Shown here in pieces: positions 1-6,955 of a stretch of 8,335 nucleotides of DNA; the first letter of the stretch is position 1, and each line of letters begins with the position of its first letter. The position numbers and the translations under genes were made by a program. Source of the stretch: an uncultured Bacteroidales bacterium (GTDB taxonomy: Bacteria > Bacteroidota > Bacteroidia > Bacteroidales > UBA932); assembly GCA_946627685.1 (NCBI GenBank), contig CAMOVV010000038.1, positions 1-8,335 of the forward strand. The letters are read 5' to 3'. The notes beneath the pieces are model-generated. The model searched no databases. It was given only the letters and a program-made list of their open reading frames with translations, and was not told the DNA's origin.

Positions 1-580
1 CATAGAAGCCCGCCACAATAATCCCCGAACTGTCACGAAGGGGCGTGGAATAGGTGCAAATCATTTCCCCGTCCGTCTGGGACAGATAGGGGTCGGTCCA
101 TCCGCTCTCCCCCGATTCAACAACATTCTTGAACCAAGGTCTCTGGTAAAAGTCAAAGCCTGACTCTCCCAGATTGGTTGAAGATATATGTCCTTCCTTG
201 TCCCGGGAAGCATTGGGATGGAAGGGCTTTCCGTCACGGCCGTAATACCCCTGCACGAAAAGCATTCCGGTCTCTTCGATTGCCGGGTTGATTTCAAGAA
301 GGCCGCGGGCGATTCCCTGCATGACTTCAGGCGACTCCAGATTGCCCTTCACGAAACCGGAGACGTTGTTCACGGCCGATTCGATGGAAGACATCCCGGC
401 CTCGACGAGAAGGTTGGCGTTCTCAAGCCGGATGGTGGCGAGCTGCCTGGCCTCGTTTTCAATACTTCTTCTGGTGTAGAAATACTGAATGCATGAAATG
501 AGCTGCAGCAGGACGGCGGCGGTGATTATAATCCAAAGGCCGCGCGATACCGATTTTATCTTTTTCAAAAAATCCTTCAT
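1..580 (-). CDS. Membrane-anchored sensor protein with dCache domain (N-terminal part, cut by window edge)
   Basis: Only the first 193 codons lie in the window and the reading frame is open to the left edge. Residues 1-14 are basic, residues about 15-36 form one hydrophobic membrane helix, and the rest reads as an extracytoplasmic dCache (PDC-like) ligand-binding domain. The diagnostic pattern is visible: Y-Q-R-P-W-F at 145-150, W-T-D-P-Y at 161-165, then T-Y-S-T-P-L-R-D-S-S-G at 176-186 and a hydrophobic strand. Such domains bind small molecules such as amino or organic acids outside the membrane. The output domain lies beyond the window. In this phylum it could be a histidine kinase, a SpoIIE-type phosphatase or another module, and the sequence does not say which. 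The ATG overlaps the stop of the upstream phosphotransferase gene by four bases (ATGA), which fixes the start and suggests translational coupling. It is the last visible gene of a five-gene minus-strand operon. Confidence 0.8.
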   Translation of the reverse strand, partial: MKDFLKKIKSVSRGLWIIITAAVLLQLISCIQYFYTRRSIENEARQLATIRLENANLLVEAGMSSIESAVNNVSGFVKGNLESPEVMQGIARGLLEINPAIEETGMLFVQGYYGRDGKPFHPNASRDKEGHISSTNLGESGFDFYQRPWFKNVVESGESGWTDPYLSQTDGEMICTYSTPLRDSSGIIVAGFY

Positions 581-1416
581 TTCACAACATCATCTAAAAG
601 TGCATGGAATTCAGGGAAATAGACGCCGGCGTTACGCTCGATTATAAGGGTCTTGAGCCCGGCGTAAGGGCGAAGAAGGCGGGTGATTTCCTCCACATCT
701 GCATCGTCCCCGAAATATCCCTTCACGAAATACTCCCAGAACTTTACGGAGGTGGCCTTATCCATGTGGAAAGTCTCTTTTATGAAATCCTCCTTGCTGT
801 GAAGGCAGCACACCTGCACCATTCCGAGGTCGAAGTAAGGATGGCCGTAGCCGAAATCCCCCAAATCAATGAAATACTCCTTTCCTTCGGAATCAAAGAC
901 GGCATTGCTGAACTGGAGGTCTCCGTGGTAGGGAGCGTCCCCGTCGGGAGCGGCATCGATGAAGGCGGCAATTTTCTCTTTTTCCTCGGGGGAGAAGAAA
1001 GGACTGGCGGCAAGGAGCCTCCTGTCCGTAGCCTTCACATCCTCGAACTCATTCTTGTCCACATGGATGGAGTGGAGCCGGAGGCAGAGGGCGGCGAAAC
1101 GGCGGGCATACTCCTCCACCTTCTCCGGATTGTTCCCGACGGCGCGGGAGAAGGAAACCTTCCCGGGAATCCGCTTGAACCTGATGCCGATGCGCTCCCC
1201 GTCGGTGACGAGGTCGCCCGGCTCGGGCACGGGAATGCCTGCCTGGAAAACCTTGCGGGAAAGGTTCAGCTCGTTTATGAAAATTTCCCTGGGAGCGGAT
1301 GGAGCGCTGAGTTTCAGCATAACGGTGGGGTCGCTGCGGTGGAAATAACTCTCCCCGTTGGCGCCCTCTCCGGAGCGTATATACTCGGAAAGATCTATTT
1401 TGACAGGTTCCATCAT
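577..1416 (-). CDS. APH-fold phosphotransferase (aminoglycoside phosphotransferase/choline kinase superfamily), substrate unknown
   Basis: This 279-residue protein has a complete protein-kinase-like APH layout. A glycine-rich loop lies near residues 15-22 (S-G-E-G-A-N-G-E) and Lys35 in V-M-L-K-L is the likely ATP lysine. The Brenner motif H-G-D-L-Q-F-S-N is at 164-171, with Asp166 as presumed catalytic base and Asn171 as metal ligand. I-D-L-G-D at 183-187 supplies the metal-binding Asp184, followed by G-H-P-Y-F-D-L-G. All key residues are present, so the enzyme is probably active as an ATP-dependent small-molecule kinase. The superfamily includes antibiotic kinases, choline kinases and sugar kinases. 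Nothing here identifies an antibiotic substrate, and resistance should not be assumed. Two adjacent ATG codons exist; the first makes an ATGA overlap with the upstream HD gene, and the stop overlaps the downstream sensor start in the same way. Family assignment is secure, substrate unknown. Confidence 0.88.
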   Translation of the reverse strand: MMEPVKIDLSEYIRSGEGANGESYFHRSDPTVMLKLSAPSAPREIFINELNLSRKVFQAGIPVPEPGDLVTDGERIGIRFKRIPGKVSFSRAVGNNPEKVEEYARRFAALCLRLHSIHVDKNEFEDVKATDRRLLAASPFFSPEEKEKIAAFIDAAPDGDAPYHGDLQFSNAVFDSEGKEYFIDLGDFGYGHPYFDLGMVQVCCLHSKEDFIKETFHMDKATSVKFWEYFVKGYFGDDADVEEITRLLRPYAGLKTLIIERNAGVYFPEFHALLDDVVK

Positions 1417-1991
1417 GAATTGAATATTTTGTGTACCAAATCTTTGAACTCTTCATAGGCGAAAGTGCCGGAAAGCTCGGAGAGGCTGTCCGCCAGACCT
1501 TCGTAGTGCCATTTGTGCATGGCCTTTTCCTTCACGTGGAAAATTTTCCAAAGCTCGTCCCCGATTGTGAGCCAGTCCCTGTAGATGGCCCTGGCATTGG
1601 AAAGCTTGTCTCCGAGGGCCACCATCTTGGCCTCCCTGGAAGCCGCCGCGATACGGTCGATGGCCGCCTGCTTGCGGTCCTGCCAGCTGTCCTCTTCGCT
1701 GACGCCTTCGGTAAACTTGTCCGACTCCTCTTCTACGATATGGGCCACCCTGTCTCCGAAAGCGGCGCGGATGTCCTCGATGGTCACGTCGGTATCTTCC
1801 ACGGTGTCATGGAGGACGGCCGCGGCGAGGAGTTCCTGGTCGGAGGTCATCGTCGCCACGATGGAAAGAGCTTCGAGGGGATGGACTATGTAGGGATATC
1901 CCTTGCCCCTGCGCTCGGTGCCGGCATGGGCGTCCACCGCGAAATGGACCGCCTTGTCCAGAAATGACGTCTCTAGTTTTGCATTGCCCAT
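1413..1991 (-). CDS. Stand-alone HD-domain hydrolase of the MESH1/SpoT (small alarmone hydrolase) type
   Basis: The 192-residue protein consists almost entirely of an HD domain like the hydrolase half of RelA/SpoT. Visible hallmarks are A-H-A-G-T near 21-25, a basic stretch R-R-G-K-G-Y-P-Y-I-V-H-P at 27-38, H-D-T-V-E-D-T at 61-67, and D-K-L-S-N at 128-132. His37, His61, Asp62 and Asp128 match the four metal ligands of MESH1-type enzymes, and Glu65-Asp66 complete the H-D-x-x-E-D pattern of (p)ppGpp 3'-pyrophosphohydrolases. No synthetase, TGS or ACT domain is present, and the length is close to that of MESH1 (about 180 residues), so it is not a truncated RSH. Predicted activity is Mn-dependent hydrolysis of (p)ppGpp to GDP/GTP in the cytoplasm; MESH1 relatives can also use NADPH. 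The gene starts 12 bases after the antiporter stop and overlaps the phosphotransferase gene by four bases. Another nucleotide substrate remains possible. Confidence 0.87.
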   Translation of the reverse strand: MGNAKLETSFLDKAVHFAVDAHAGTERRGKGYPYIVHPLEALSIVATMTSDQELLAAAVLHDTVEDTDVTIEDIRAAFGDRVAHIVEEESDKFTEGVSEEDSWQDRKQAAIDRIAAASREAKMVALGDKLSNARAIYRDWLTIGDELWKIFHVKEKAMHKWHYEGLADSLSELSGTFAYEEFKDLVHKIFNS

Positions 1992-2003
1992 ATTGTCAGC
2001 TAT

Positions 2004-3536
2004 TTACTGTAATTCTTCAGGTATGTTTTCTTCCGTATGGTCGGAAATGAGGATGACCATCATGTCGTCCGGTTTGAGGACAAGGCTACCGTGGGGGGCG
2101 ATGTAATAATCTCCCCTTTTCACCATTATTACCCTGATGCCGTGGGGGAGGTGAAGGTCCCTGAGGGTGTTCCCCTTTTCCAGGTCCTTTTCCTTGATGG
2201 TGTAGTTCGTGATGTCGCCGAGTTCCTCGGGGATTTCCATGCCCAGGGTATCCACTGCGGGAGCCTCGTCAATGCTCACTTTCAGCAGCTTGGAAGCCGG
2301 AGTGAGCGTCATTCCCTGAATGATGAGGGAAAGAAGGGTGACGACGAACACCAAATCGAAAATCCTGTCCGCCCAGGGAATCCCCGCGACGACGGGGGCT
2401 ACGGCGAAAAGGATGGGACCGGCACCCTTGAGGCCCACCCAGGAGATGAAGAGTTTTCCCCTGAAAGACAGGCCCTTGAACGGGGCGAGGGTGACAAAGA
2501 CGCTCAGCGGACGGGCCACCAGCATCATGAAAAGGGCCACGGCCGCGGCGGGAAGGAACACGACGGGGAACCTGCCCGGATTGGCAAGAAGGCCCAGCAT
2601 AAGGAACATAAGAAGCTCCACGAGCCAGGTGATGCCGTCCATGAACTTCAGCACATCCTTCTTGTAGGGCATCTTGGAATCGTTGCCCATGATGATGCAG
2701 GCGGTGTATATGGCGAGAAGGCCGCTGCCGCCGATGGCAGAGGCCGACCCGTAGGAGAAAAAGCCGATTGTGAGAATCATTATGCTCCAGAGGGCGCCGC
2801 CGTTGAGGGTGAGGGAACGGAACAGAAAAAGGGTCGCCTTCCCGATAACGTAGCCTACAATCGCGCCGAGAGCCACTTCCCGGAGCAGTTTCAAGCCGTA
2901 AGTGAGGGCGAGGTTCCCCCCGGACACCCCGGTGCCGGCGTCATATCCGGCCTGCAGCGTCGTCACCACTCCCACCATAAGGATGGTCATTATGTGGGCG
3001 AGGGGGTCGTTGCTTCCCGATTCCACCTCCAGGACGGAACCGATGTTCTCCTTCAGCCTCAGACGGCTGTTCCTCAAAAGCGAGAACACGGAAGCGGAGT
3101 CGGTGGAAGACATGACCGAAGCCAGAAGGATGCTGACGGCGACTGTCATCGGCACCGGCATGGAGGTCCCTTTCCCGAGGAGGAAGAAGATGAATGTGGC
3201 GGTAAACGCCACTGTCAGAAGGACTCCGACCGTGGAAAGGAGGAGCCCCTGCTTCATCACGGGCCTCACCAGCTTCAAATCCGTCTCAAGGCCGGAGGAA
3301 ATGAGGATGACGGACATCGCCATCTCCCCTATCACCTGGGCGTGGGTGTAATTGTCGAAATTGACGCCGATTACGTCATTGCCCGCGATGATGCCGAGGA
3401 CAAGGAACAACAGCAGGGAAGGGATTCCGAACCTGTACCCGACCTTCGTCATAAGAAGAGCCACGAACACGAGCACCGACATGAAAAGGAGGGCGTATTC
3501 GCTGAACAATGATATGGACAATACCGACAGTATCAT
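2004..3536 (-). CDS. nhaP2: K+(Na+)/H+ antiporter, NhaP2/CvrA type (CPA1) with C-terminal RCK_C domain
   Basis: This 510-residue inner-membrane protein has about 12 hydrophobic segments over residues 10-420, followed by a soluble tail. The transport core shows the CPA1 signatures S-S-T-D-S-A-S-V-F at 143-151 and V-E-S-G-S-N-D-P-L-A at 171-180, the latter carrying the Asn176-Asp177 pair expected for electroneutral exchange. Residues 438-510 form an RCK_C (TrkA-C) domain, which in related transporters binds nucleotides or signalling nucleotides and gates transport. This architecture matches the NhaP2/CvrA potassium/proton antiporters, which export K+ (or Na+) in exchange for protons and serve osmotic and pH homeostasis. 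The ATG start gives a hydrophobic N-terminus directly. A later in-frame Met (residue 19) is possible but would shorten the first helix. The gene lies 21 bases after the CNNM gene stop and 12 bases before the HD hydrolase. Ion preference cannot be read from the sequence. Confidence 0.93.
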   Translation of the reverse strand: MILSVLSISLFSEYALLFMSVLVFVALLMTKVGYRFGIPSLLLFLVLGIIAGNDVIGVNFDNYTHAQVIGEMAMSVILISSGLETDLKLVRPVMKQGLLLSTVGVLLTVAFTATFIFFLLGKGTSMPVPMTVAVSILLASVMSSTDSASVFSLLRNSRLRLKENIGSVLEVESGSNDPLAHIMTILMVGVVTTLQAGYDAGTGVSGGNLALTYGLKLLREVALGAIVGYVIGKATLFLFRSLTLNGGALWSIMILTIGFFSYGSASAIGGSGLLAIYTACIIMGNDSKMPYKKDVLKFMDGITWLVELLMFLMLGLLANPGRFPVVFLPAAAVALFMMLVARPLSVFVTLAPFKGLSFRGKLFISWVGLKGAGPILFAVAPVVAGIPWADRIFDLVFVVTLLSLIIQGMTLTPASKLLKVSIDEAPAVDTLGMEIPEELGDITNYTIKEKDLEKGNTLRDLHLPHGIRVIMVKRGDYYIAPHGSLVLKPDDMMVILISDHTEENIPEELQ

Positions 3537-3557
3537 TTCGCTGAGGGCGGTAAAAAA

Positions 3558-4628
3558 CTACTTGTCATCGTCTTCCGTATCTTCCGGAAGGACAATCTGC
3601 TTGTATTGGTTTTTGCGCTTGCGCCATCTCTCCCTGGCGTACTGCTGCATATCGGTGACGGTGTCGTTCTCATCGATAATCTCCATTCCGAGAATCGTTT
3701 CCATGATATCCTCGAGGGTGATTATCCCCTGGAAACAGCCGTAGTCGTCGATGATAAGGGCAATCTGGTCTTTCGTCTTGAGCAGGCTCTCCCAGATGTC
3801 TCCCACGGAAGTTTCTTCGTGGAAGGCCGCGATTTTCCGCTTTATGGTCCTCAGCCTCATATCGAACTTGTCCTCGGCAAGGTTCTCGAGGACGTCATAG
3901 CGGAGGACATAGCCCGTGATAAATTCCGGGGAGTCGCTGTACACCGGGATACGGGAGTTGTGGGAGAGTTCTTCCTGGCGGTAGAACTGCTTGAGGGTCA
4001 TGTTCTCCGAGGCTATGGCGGCGACCACGCGGGGGGTCATCACGTCATAGGCCTTGATGCCGTCCAGGCGGATTATGTTCTGGATTATCTTGTTCTCGTT
4101 GTTGTCGAGGACGCCTTCCTCCTCGCCGATATTGGCCATGGCCGACACTTCCTCACGGGAAATCGTCGTGTCCGGCTCCTCGTCGGAGATGGTGTTGTGG
4201 AGCTTGTCTATCAGCCATACGACGGGATAGAGGAGCCACACGAGGAACTGCATCACCTTCGAAAGCCACAGCAGGTTCTTCCAATGGGAGGTGCCTATGG
4301 TCTTGGGGACGATTTCGGAGAAAACGAGAATAAGGACGGTCATCGCGGCGCTCACGATGCCGAACCAGTGGTCTCCGGTGAGCAGGGTGGCCTGGTGGCC
4401 GACCGCGGCGGCGCCGAGGGTGTTGGCAATCGTGTTGAGGGAGAGGATGGCGCTGAGGGGGCGGTCAGGGTCCTGCTTCATCTTCGAGAAAAGAATTGCG
4501 TTCTTGTCGCCTTCTTCCTCTTTCATGGAAATATAGGAAATCGGCGTGGACATAAGAACCGACTCCAGCAACGAGCACAGGAAGGAAATTCCCATGGTCA
4601 GCAGAAGATATATAATGAGCAGAGTCAT
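3558..4628 (-). CDS. CNNM/HlyC-CorC family membrane protein (DUF21 plus CBS pair), probable Mg2+/divalent cation exporter
   Basis: The 356-residue protein starts with a DUF21/CNNM membrane domain (residues 1-145, about four hydrophobic segments). It carries the family motifs L-L-E-S at 20-23, S-L-N-T-I-A-N-T at 63-70 and F-S-E-I-V-P-K-T-I-G-T at 103-113. Residues about 150-192 form the acidic linker helix (E-E-E-G-V-L-D-N-N-E) typical of the family. Two CBS domains follow: V-M-T-P-R at 196-200 opens the first, N-S-R-I-P-V-Y is at 224-230, and the second spans roughly 262-316 with D-D-Y-G at 294-297 and T-L-E-D-I at 304-308. CNNM proteins use CBS pairs as ATP/Mg2+ switches and are implicated in Na+-coupled Mg2+ export. 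The C-terminal CorC_HlyC domain of many relatives is absent; instead there is a short tail rich in charged residues (331-356). It is the first gene of the minus-strand operon, about 20 bases behind a TAnnTTTG promoter box. The 'hemolysin' name common in databases is historical. Confidence 0.93.
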   Translation of the reverse strand: MTLLIIYLLLTMGISFLCSLLESVLMSTPISYISMKEEEGDKNAILFSKMKQDPDRPLSAILSLNTIANTLGAAAVGHQATLLTGDHWFGIVSAAMTVLILVFSEIVPKTIGTSHWKNLLWLSKVMQFLVWLLYPVVWLIDKLHNTISDEEPDTTISREEVSAMANIGEEEGVLDNNENKIIQNIIRLDGIKAYDVMTPRVVAAIASENMTLKQFYRQEELSHNSRIPVYSDSPEFITGYVLRYDVLENLAEDKFDMRLRTIKRKIAAFHEETSVGDIWESLLKTKDQIALIIDDYGCFQGIITLEDIMETILGMEIIDENDTVTDMQQYARERWRKRKNQYKQIVLPEDTEDDDK

Positions 4629-4649
4629 ACCGTCCTAACAATAATCCCA

Positions 4650-4657
4650 CAAAATTA
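4650..4657 (-). promoter_or_regulatory. Bacteroidota -7 promoter box for the CNNM-led operon
   Basis: Read on the minus strand this is TAATTTTG, an exact match to TAnnTTTG. It ends 21 bases before the CNNM start codon, leaving room for a short 5' leader. A clear TTG -33 partner is not visible at the expected distance, only a T-rich stretch, so the promoter is supported by one element plus position. Confidence 0.55.
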
Positions 4658-4684
4658 CTTAAAAATAAGCATTTATAAAAATAC

Positions 4685-4714
4685 TTGCAATTCGAAAAAT
4701 AATATTTATCTTTG
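4685..4714 (+). promoter_or_regulatory. Bacteroidota promoter for tRNA-Val
   Basis: TTG at 4685-4687 and TATCTTTG at 4707-4714 match the -33 and -7 elements (TTG and TAnnTTTG) with a 19-base spacer. The mature tRNA begins 13 bases after the -7 box. The element diverges from the CNNM operon promoter about 50 bases away. Confidence 0.75.
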
Positions 4715-4727
4715 CAACCCGAAACCC

Positions 4728-4802
4728 GAGGCTTTAGCTCAGTTGGTTTAGAGCGCTTGCTTGACAGGCAAGAGGTCAGCAGTTCAAATCTGCTAAGCCT
4801 CA
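4728..4802 (+). tRNA. tRNA-Val (anticodon GAC)
   Basis: A complete cloverleaf folds by hand. The acceptor GAGGCTT pairs perfectly with AAGCCTC, the D stem is GCTC/GAGC, and the anticodon stem is CTTGC/GCAAG with loop TTGACAG. The variable loop is AGGTC, and the T stem AGCAG/CTGCT closes loop TTCAAAT. Anticodon GAC reads GUC/GUU valine codons. The discriminator base is A and the 3' CCA is not encoded (CTA follows). It has its own promoter and a hairpin terminator directly downstream, so it is a single-gene unit. Confidence 0.96.
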
Positions 4803-4810
4803 CTAAAAGA

Positions 4811-4844
4811 AAATCAGAGACTTACGCAAGTCCCTGATTTTTTT
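4811..4844 (+). terminator. Rho-independent terminator after tRNA-Val, probably bidirectional
   Basis: Arms AATCAGAGACTT (4812-4823) and AAGTCCCTGATT (4828-4839) pair over 12 positions with a single A/C mismatch around a four-base loop, followed by a run of seven T on the plus strand. On the minus strand the hairpin is followed by a T-rich run (the complement of 4804-4813), so it can also end the convergent envelope operon whose last stop codon is at 4867. Confidence 0.85.
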
Positions 4845-4866
4845 GTTTTCATTACATTCCGCAGCC

Positions 4867-5685
4867 CTACTTGCGTTTGGGCTCCACGTAGTGGACATAA
4901 CCCACCTGGATGCCGAAGAGGTCCACGTTGCGGGAAATGTTGAAAGAAGTCATCCTCGCATTCCCGATTCTCCCGTCCGATTCCTTTTTCTGGCGGGTGT
5001 GGTTCAGGGCTGCGCCCACGAGGGGGATGCTGACGGTGAGCGCGTTGTTGTCCCGGAGCTTGACGCAGGCCCCGCCGGCGATTTTCACCCCGGCGGATAT
5101 CACCCGGGAAGTGCGGAACTTTGTCACATCCTCCTTCAGCGGATGGGATTTGATGAGTCCGTAATTGCCGAACACGCGGGCCTCCCCGAAGACTCCGAAG
5201 GTCTTGCTGCCGAAGAACGAGCGGTACCACCTGGAGGTGAAGGAAAGGCCTCCCACATGGCGGAGCATGTGACGGCTCGAAATCTGGACGTTATATTCGG
5301 GGTCATCATCGCCGAGAACGTCCCTGAAGTCAAGCTGGAGGTTGGTGTTCACCCTGTACCCGCTGTAATCAATCCTGAATCCGATGGAAACGTCATCGGC
5401 GATGAACCACGAAATCCCCGGAGAAACGCTCCAGATATTGAGATTTCCGTTTCCGATGTTCAGAATCGAAAGGATGGAATAGCCTTCCCCCGCATCGTCC
5501 CCCGAAGCGGAGAAACTGCGGAAGGACGCCCCCATTCCATAGGCATAGCACCCCTTGGGCATGAATACCGTACGGCCTTTCTCGGGCGCGTCGAACCGGC
5601 GCAGGAAATTGTCAACGACCTTCTGGGCCGACAATGAGCCGCAGCTTATCAGCAGGCAGGCAAACAGGAGGGCGGTCTTTCTCAT
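4867..5685 (-). CDS. Probable outer-membrane beta-barrel protein, function unknown
   Basis: The chosen start is the ATG at 5685, giving 272 residues. It makes a TGATG overlap with the preceding gene's stop and begins directly with a signal peptide (M-R-K-T, hydrophobic core, S-L-S-A before Gln21). A frame extension eight codons upstream exists but would bury the signal peptide. The mature part has no membrane helices. It consists of many short alternating strands with aromatic girdle-like ends (for example Y-G-M-G-A-S-F-R-S-F near 49-58, I-W-S-V-S-P-G-I-S-W-F near 84-94, and a final V-G-Y-V-H-Y near 262-267), as in small Bacteroidales outer-membrane barrels of the 'outer membrane beta-barrel protein' group. 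L-I-S-C at 12-15 could pass as a lipobox, but cleavage after the later Ala20 fits a barrel better. It is the last gene of the LolA-like trio and runs towards a shared terminator. Barrel assignment is by pattern, not by a recognised named family. Confidence 0.75.
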   Translation of the reverse strand: MRKTALLFACLLISCGSLSAQKVVDNFLRRFDAPEKGRTVFMPKGCYAYGMGASFRSFSASGDDAGEGYSILSILNIGNGNLNIWSVSPGISWFIADDVSIGFRIDYSGYRVNTNLQLDFRDVLGDDDPEYNVQISSRHMLRHVGGLSFTSRWYRSFFGSKTFGVFGEARVFGNYGLIKSHPLKEDVTKFRTSRVISAGVKIAGGACVKLRDNNALTVSIPLVGAALNHTRQKKESDGRIGNARMTSFNISRNVDLFGIQVGYVHYVEPKRK

Positions 5686-6227
5686 CACTGTTCGTGCTTG
5701 GCGAGCCATTTGCGGTTCAGCTTGAAGTTGGTCAGGAGATTGCCGAAATCGGATTTGGCAATGAAGTTGGCGCGGATGTACCCGTCCCTCTGAAGGGAGA
5801 ACTCAAGGCTCTTGCCAAGAATGCCCTTGCGGGTGGTAATCTTCACAGTCTCAACATCTCCGTTCGGAAGGAACGGGGCGAGGTTGCCCTCCTTCTCGAT
5901 GCTGCTCCCGTTGTCGGCCTTATACCTGTCCCTGAGTTCCTCCATGGTCTCAATCGCCTCGTTGACGGTCTGTCCGAGGGGGATATAAAGTTTGAAGAGC
6001 GGGTCAACGCCTATCTGGATGACATCGTTGCCTACTCCGAGGTTCCCCGCATCAAGGTAATAATGCGTAGCTCCGTCTTTTTTGACAGAAAACACCGCGC
6101 AGACGATATTTCCGTCCGAATCCTCCACCTGGGCGATTTCGTCCACAACGGGCATCTTGGCCTTCTGGGCGTGGGCCTGGAAGACTCCGAGGACGGCGAC
6201 AAGCAAAACAATAAGAATCTTTTTCAT
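5685..6227 (-). CDS. Exported (periplasmic) protein of unknown function
   Basis: I do not recognise this 180-residue protein. The ATG at 6227 gives a textbook signal peptide: M-K-K-I, a hydrophobic core to about residue 15, and A-H-A before Gln21. A TTG three codons upstream is a poorer start. The mature part has no further membrane segments or cysteine clusters. Two charged or amphipathic helices seem likely (A-I-E-T-M-E-E-L-R-D-R-Y near 91-102), and the C-terminal half is strand-rich with a G-D-V-E-T-V-K-I turn and K-L-N-R-K-W near 170-175. No catalytic motif is evident. The gene lies 39 bases after the LolA-like gene and shares one base (TGATG) with the barrel gene behind it. Its product is therefore probably made in a fixed ratio with the outer-membrane protein and may act with it at the periplasm/outer-membrane interface. 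That role is inference from context only. Confidence 0.75.
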   Translation of the reverse strand: MKKILIVLLVAVLGVFQAHAQKAKMPVVDEIAQVEDSDGNIVCAVFSVKKDGATHYYLDAGNLGVGNDVIQIGVDPLFKLYIPLGQTVNEAIETMEELRDRYKADNGSSIEKEGNLAPFLPNGDVETVKITTRKGILGKSLEFSLQRDGYIRANFIAKSDFGNLLTNFKLNRKWLAKHEQ

Positions 6228-6266
6228 ATCACTCAATCTTTAAATGAATACAAACCGTTGTGTCAA

Positions 6267-6917
6267 CTATCTTTTGTCAATTATTCTGGCATCGGGGTAA
6301 TCGGCGGGATTGAAGGTCACGCTCTCCTCGGAGACGCCGATTTTCATGTTCTCGAAGCTCAGCGTCACGAAAGACTTTTTCCCTCCGAAATAAACGGGCA
6401 GGAACGTTTCCTTCGAGACGGTGAAGTCGATTTGCTCGGGAGCGTCCTTGTCAGGATTGGACTTTTCCTTCTTGCAATGTATTTTCCACGTCGTGGGAGT
6501 CTCCCCGGCAATGGAAAGCTTGTAGCCGTTCCCGACCTCCTTGATCGGAGCTATCTGCCCCTCGCCGTTTTGGTCGGCACTCGTATCCTCCGATATGGTG
6601 AGCGTCCCTTCCTTGAAGTCATAATCCCATTTCGTGGTACCGTCGTACCACGTCCTGGCCTTGTTGTCCTTCGATTCAATTTCCATCATGCTCTTTTTGC
6701 CGAGAGACATGATGTGGGAGCGGATGAGGCCCACTATGGGCATTTTTAAATTAAGGTCTATTTCAAACCCTTCAGTCGTAGTCCTTTCCAGCTGGGCGGA
6801 CATCTTTTCGACAATCTGTTTGGCGGTGAGAGAAGATTTACCCTGCGCGGAAGCAAGGGTACAACTAATTGATATAGCAGCAATTAAGGAACATGCTGAA
6901 ATTAAAAATCTTTTCAT
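6267..6917 (-). CDS. LolA-like periplasmic lipoprotein carrier family protein
   Basis: The 216-residue protein begins with a signal peptide (M-K-R-F, hydrophobic core, A-S-A before Gln25). The mature part shows the LolA/LolB-type fold signature of Bacteroidota LolA-like proteins. An N-terminal amphipathic helix (T-A-K-Q-I-V-E-K-M near 31-39) is followed by antiparallel strands, including W-Y-D-G-T-T-K-W-D-Y-D at about 90-100 and L-T-I-S. The closing element is F-N-P-A-D-Y-P-D-A-R-I-I-D-K-R, typical of the family C-terminus. Classical LolA escorts lipoproteins from the LolCDE complex across the periplasm to the outer membrane. It is the first gene of a minus-strand trio with an unknown exported protein and a beta-barrel-like protein, not next to ftsK as in E. 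coli, so this may be an accessory paralog dedicated to its neighbours. Length is normal for the family. Substrate specificity is not visible. Confidence 0.8.
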   Translation of the reverse strand: MKRFLISACSLIAAISISCTLASAQGKSSLTAKQIVEKMSAQLERTTTEGFEIDLNLKMPIVGLIRSHIMSLGKKSMMEIESKDNKARTWYDGTTKWDYDFKEGTLTISEDTSADQNGEGQIAPIKEVGNGYKLSIAGETPTTWKIHCKKEKSNPDKDAPEQIDFTVSKETFLPVYFGGKKSFVTLSFENMKIGVSEESVTFNPADYPDARIIDKR

Positions 6918-6955
6918 GAATCACTCAGGTTAAATTTTAAAAGTCCATCACACAC

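Noticed and set aside
577..1416. Aminoglycoside resistance gene
   Set aside because: Only the superfamily fold is supported. The gene is embedded by ATGA overlaps in a housekeeping-like operon with no mobile-element signs, so a resistance label is unjustified.
604..4751. Long plus-strand open frames opposite the ion-transport operon (for example 2037-3512 and 3606-4751)
   Set aside because: They lie antisense to well-recognised genes, have low-complexity His/Gly/Glu-rich translations, and arise from the G/C-rich third codon positions of the minus-strand genes.
5686..5709. Extended N-terminus for the barrel protein (start at 5709)
   Set aside because: It would place eight residues before the signal peptide and deepen the overlap with the preceding gene; the TGATG start at 5685 fits better.
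5634..6749. Plus-strand open frame opposite the envelope trio
   Set aside because: It runs across three minus-strand genes with signal peptides and normal overlaps; its translation has no recognisable features.
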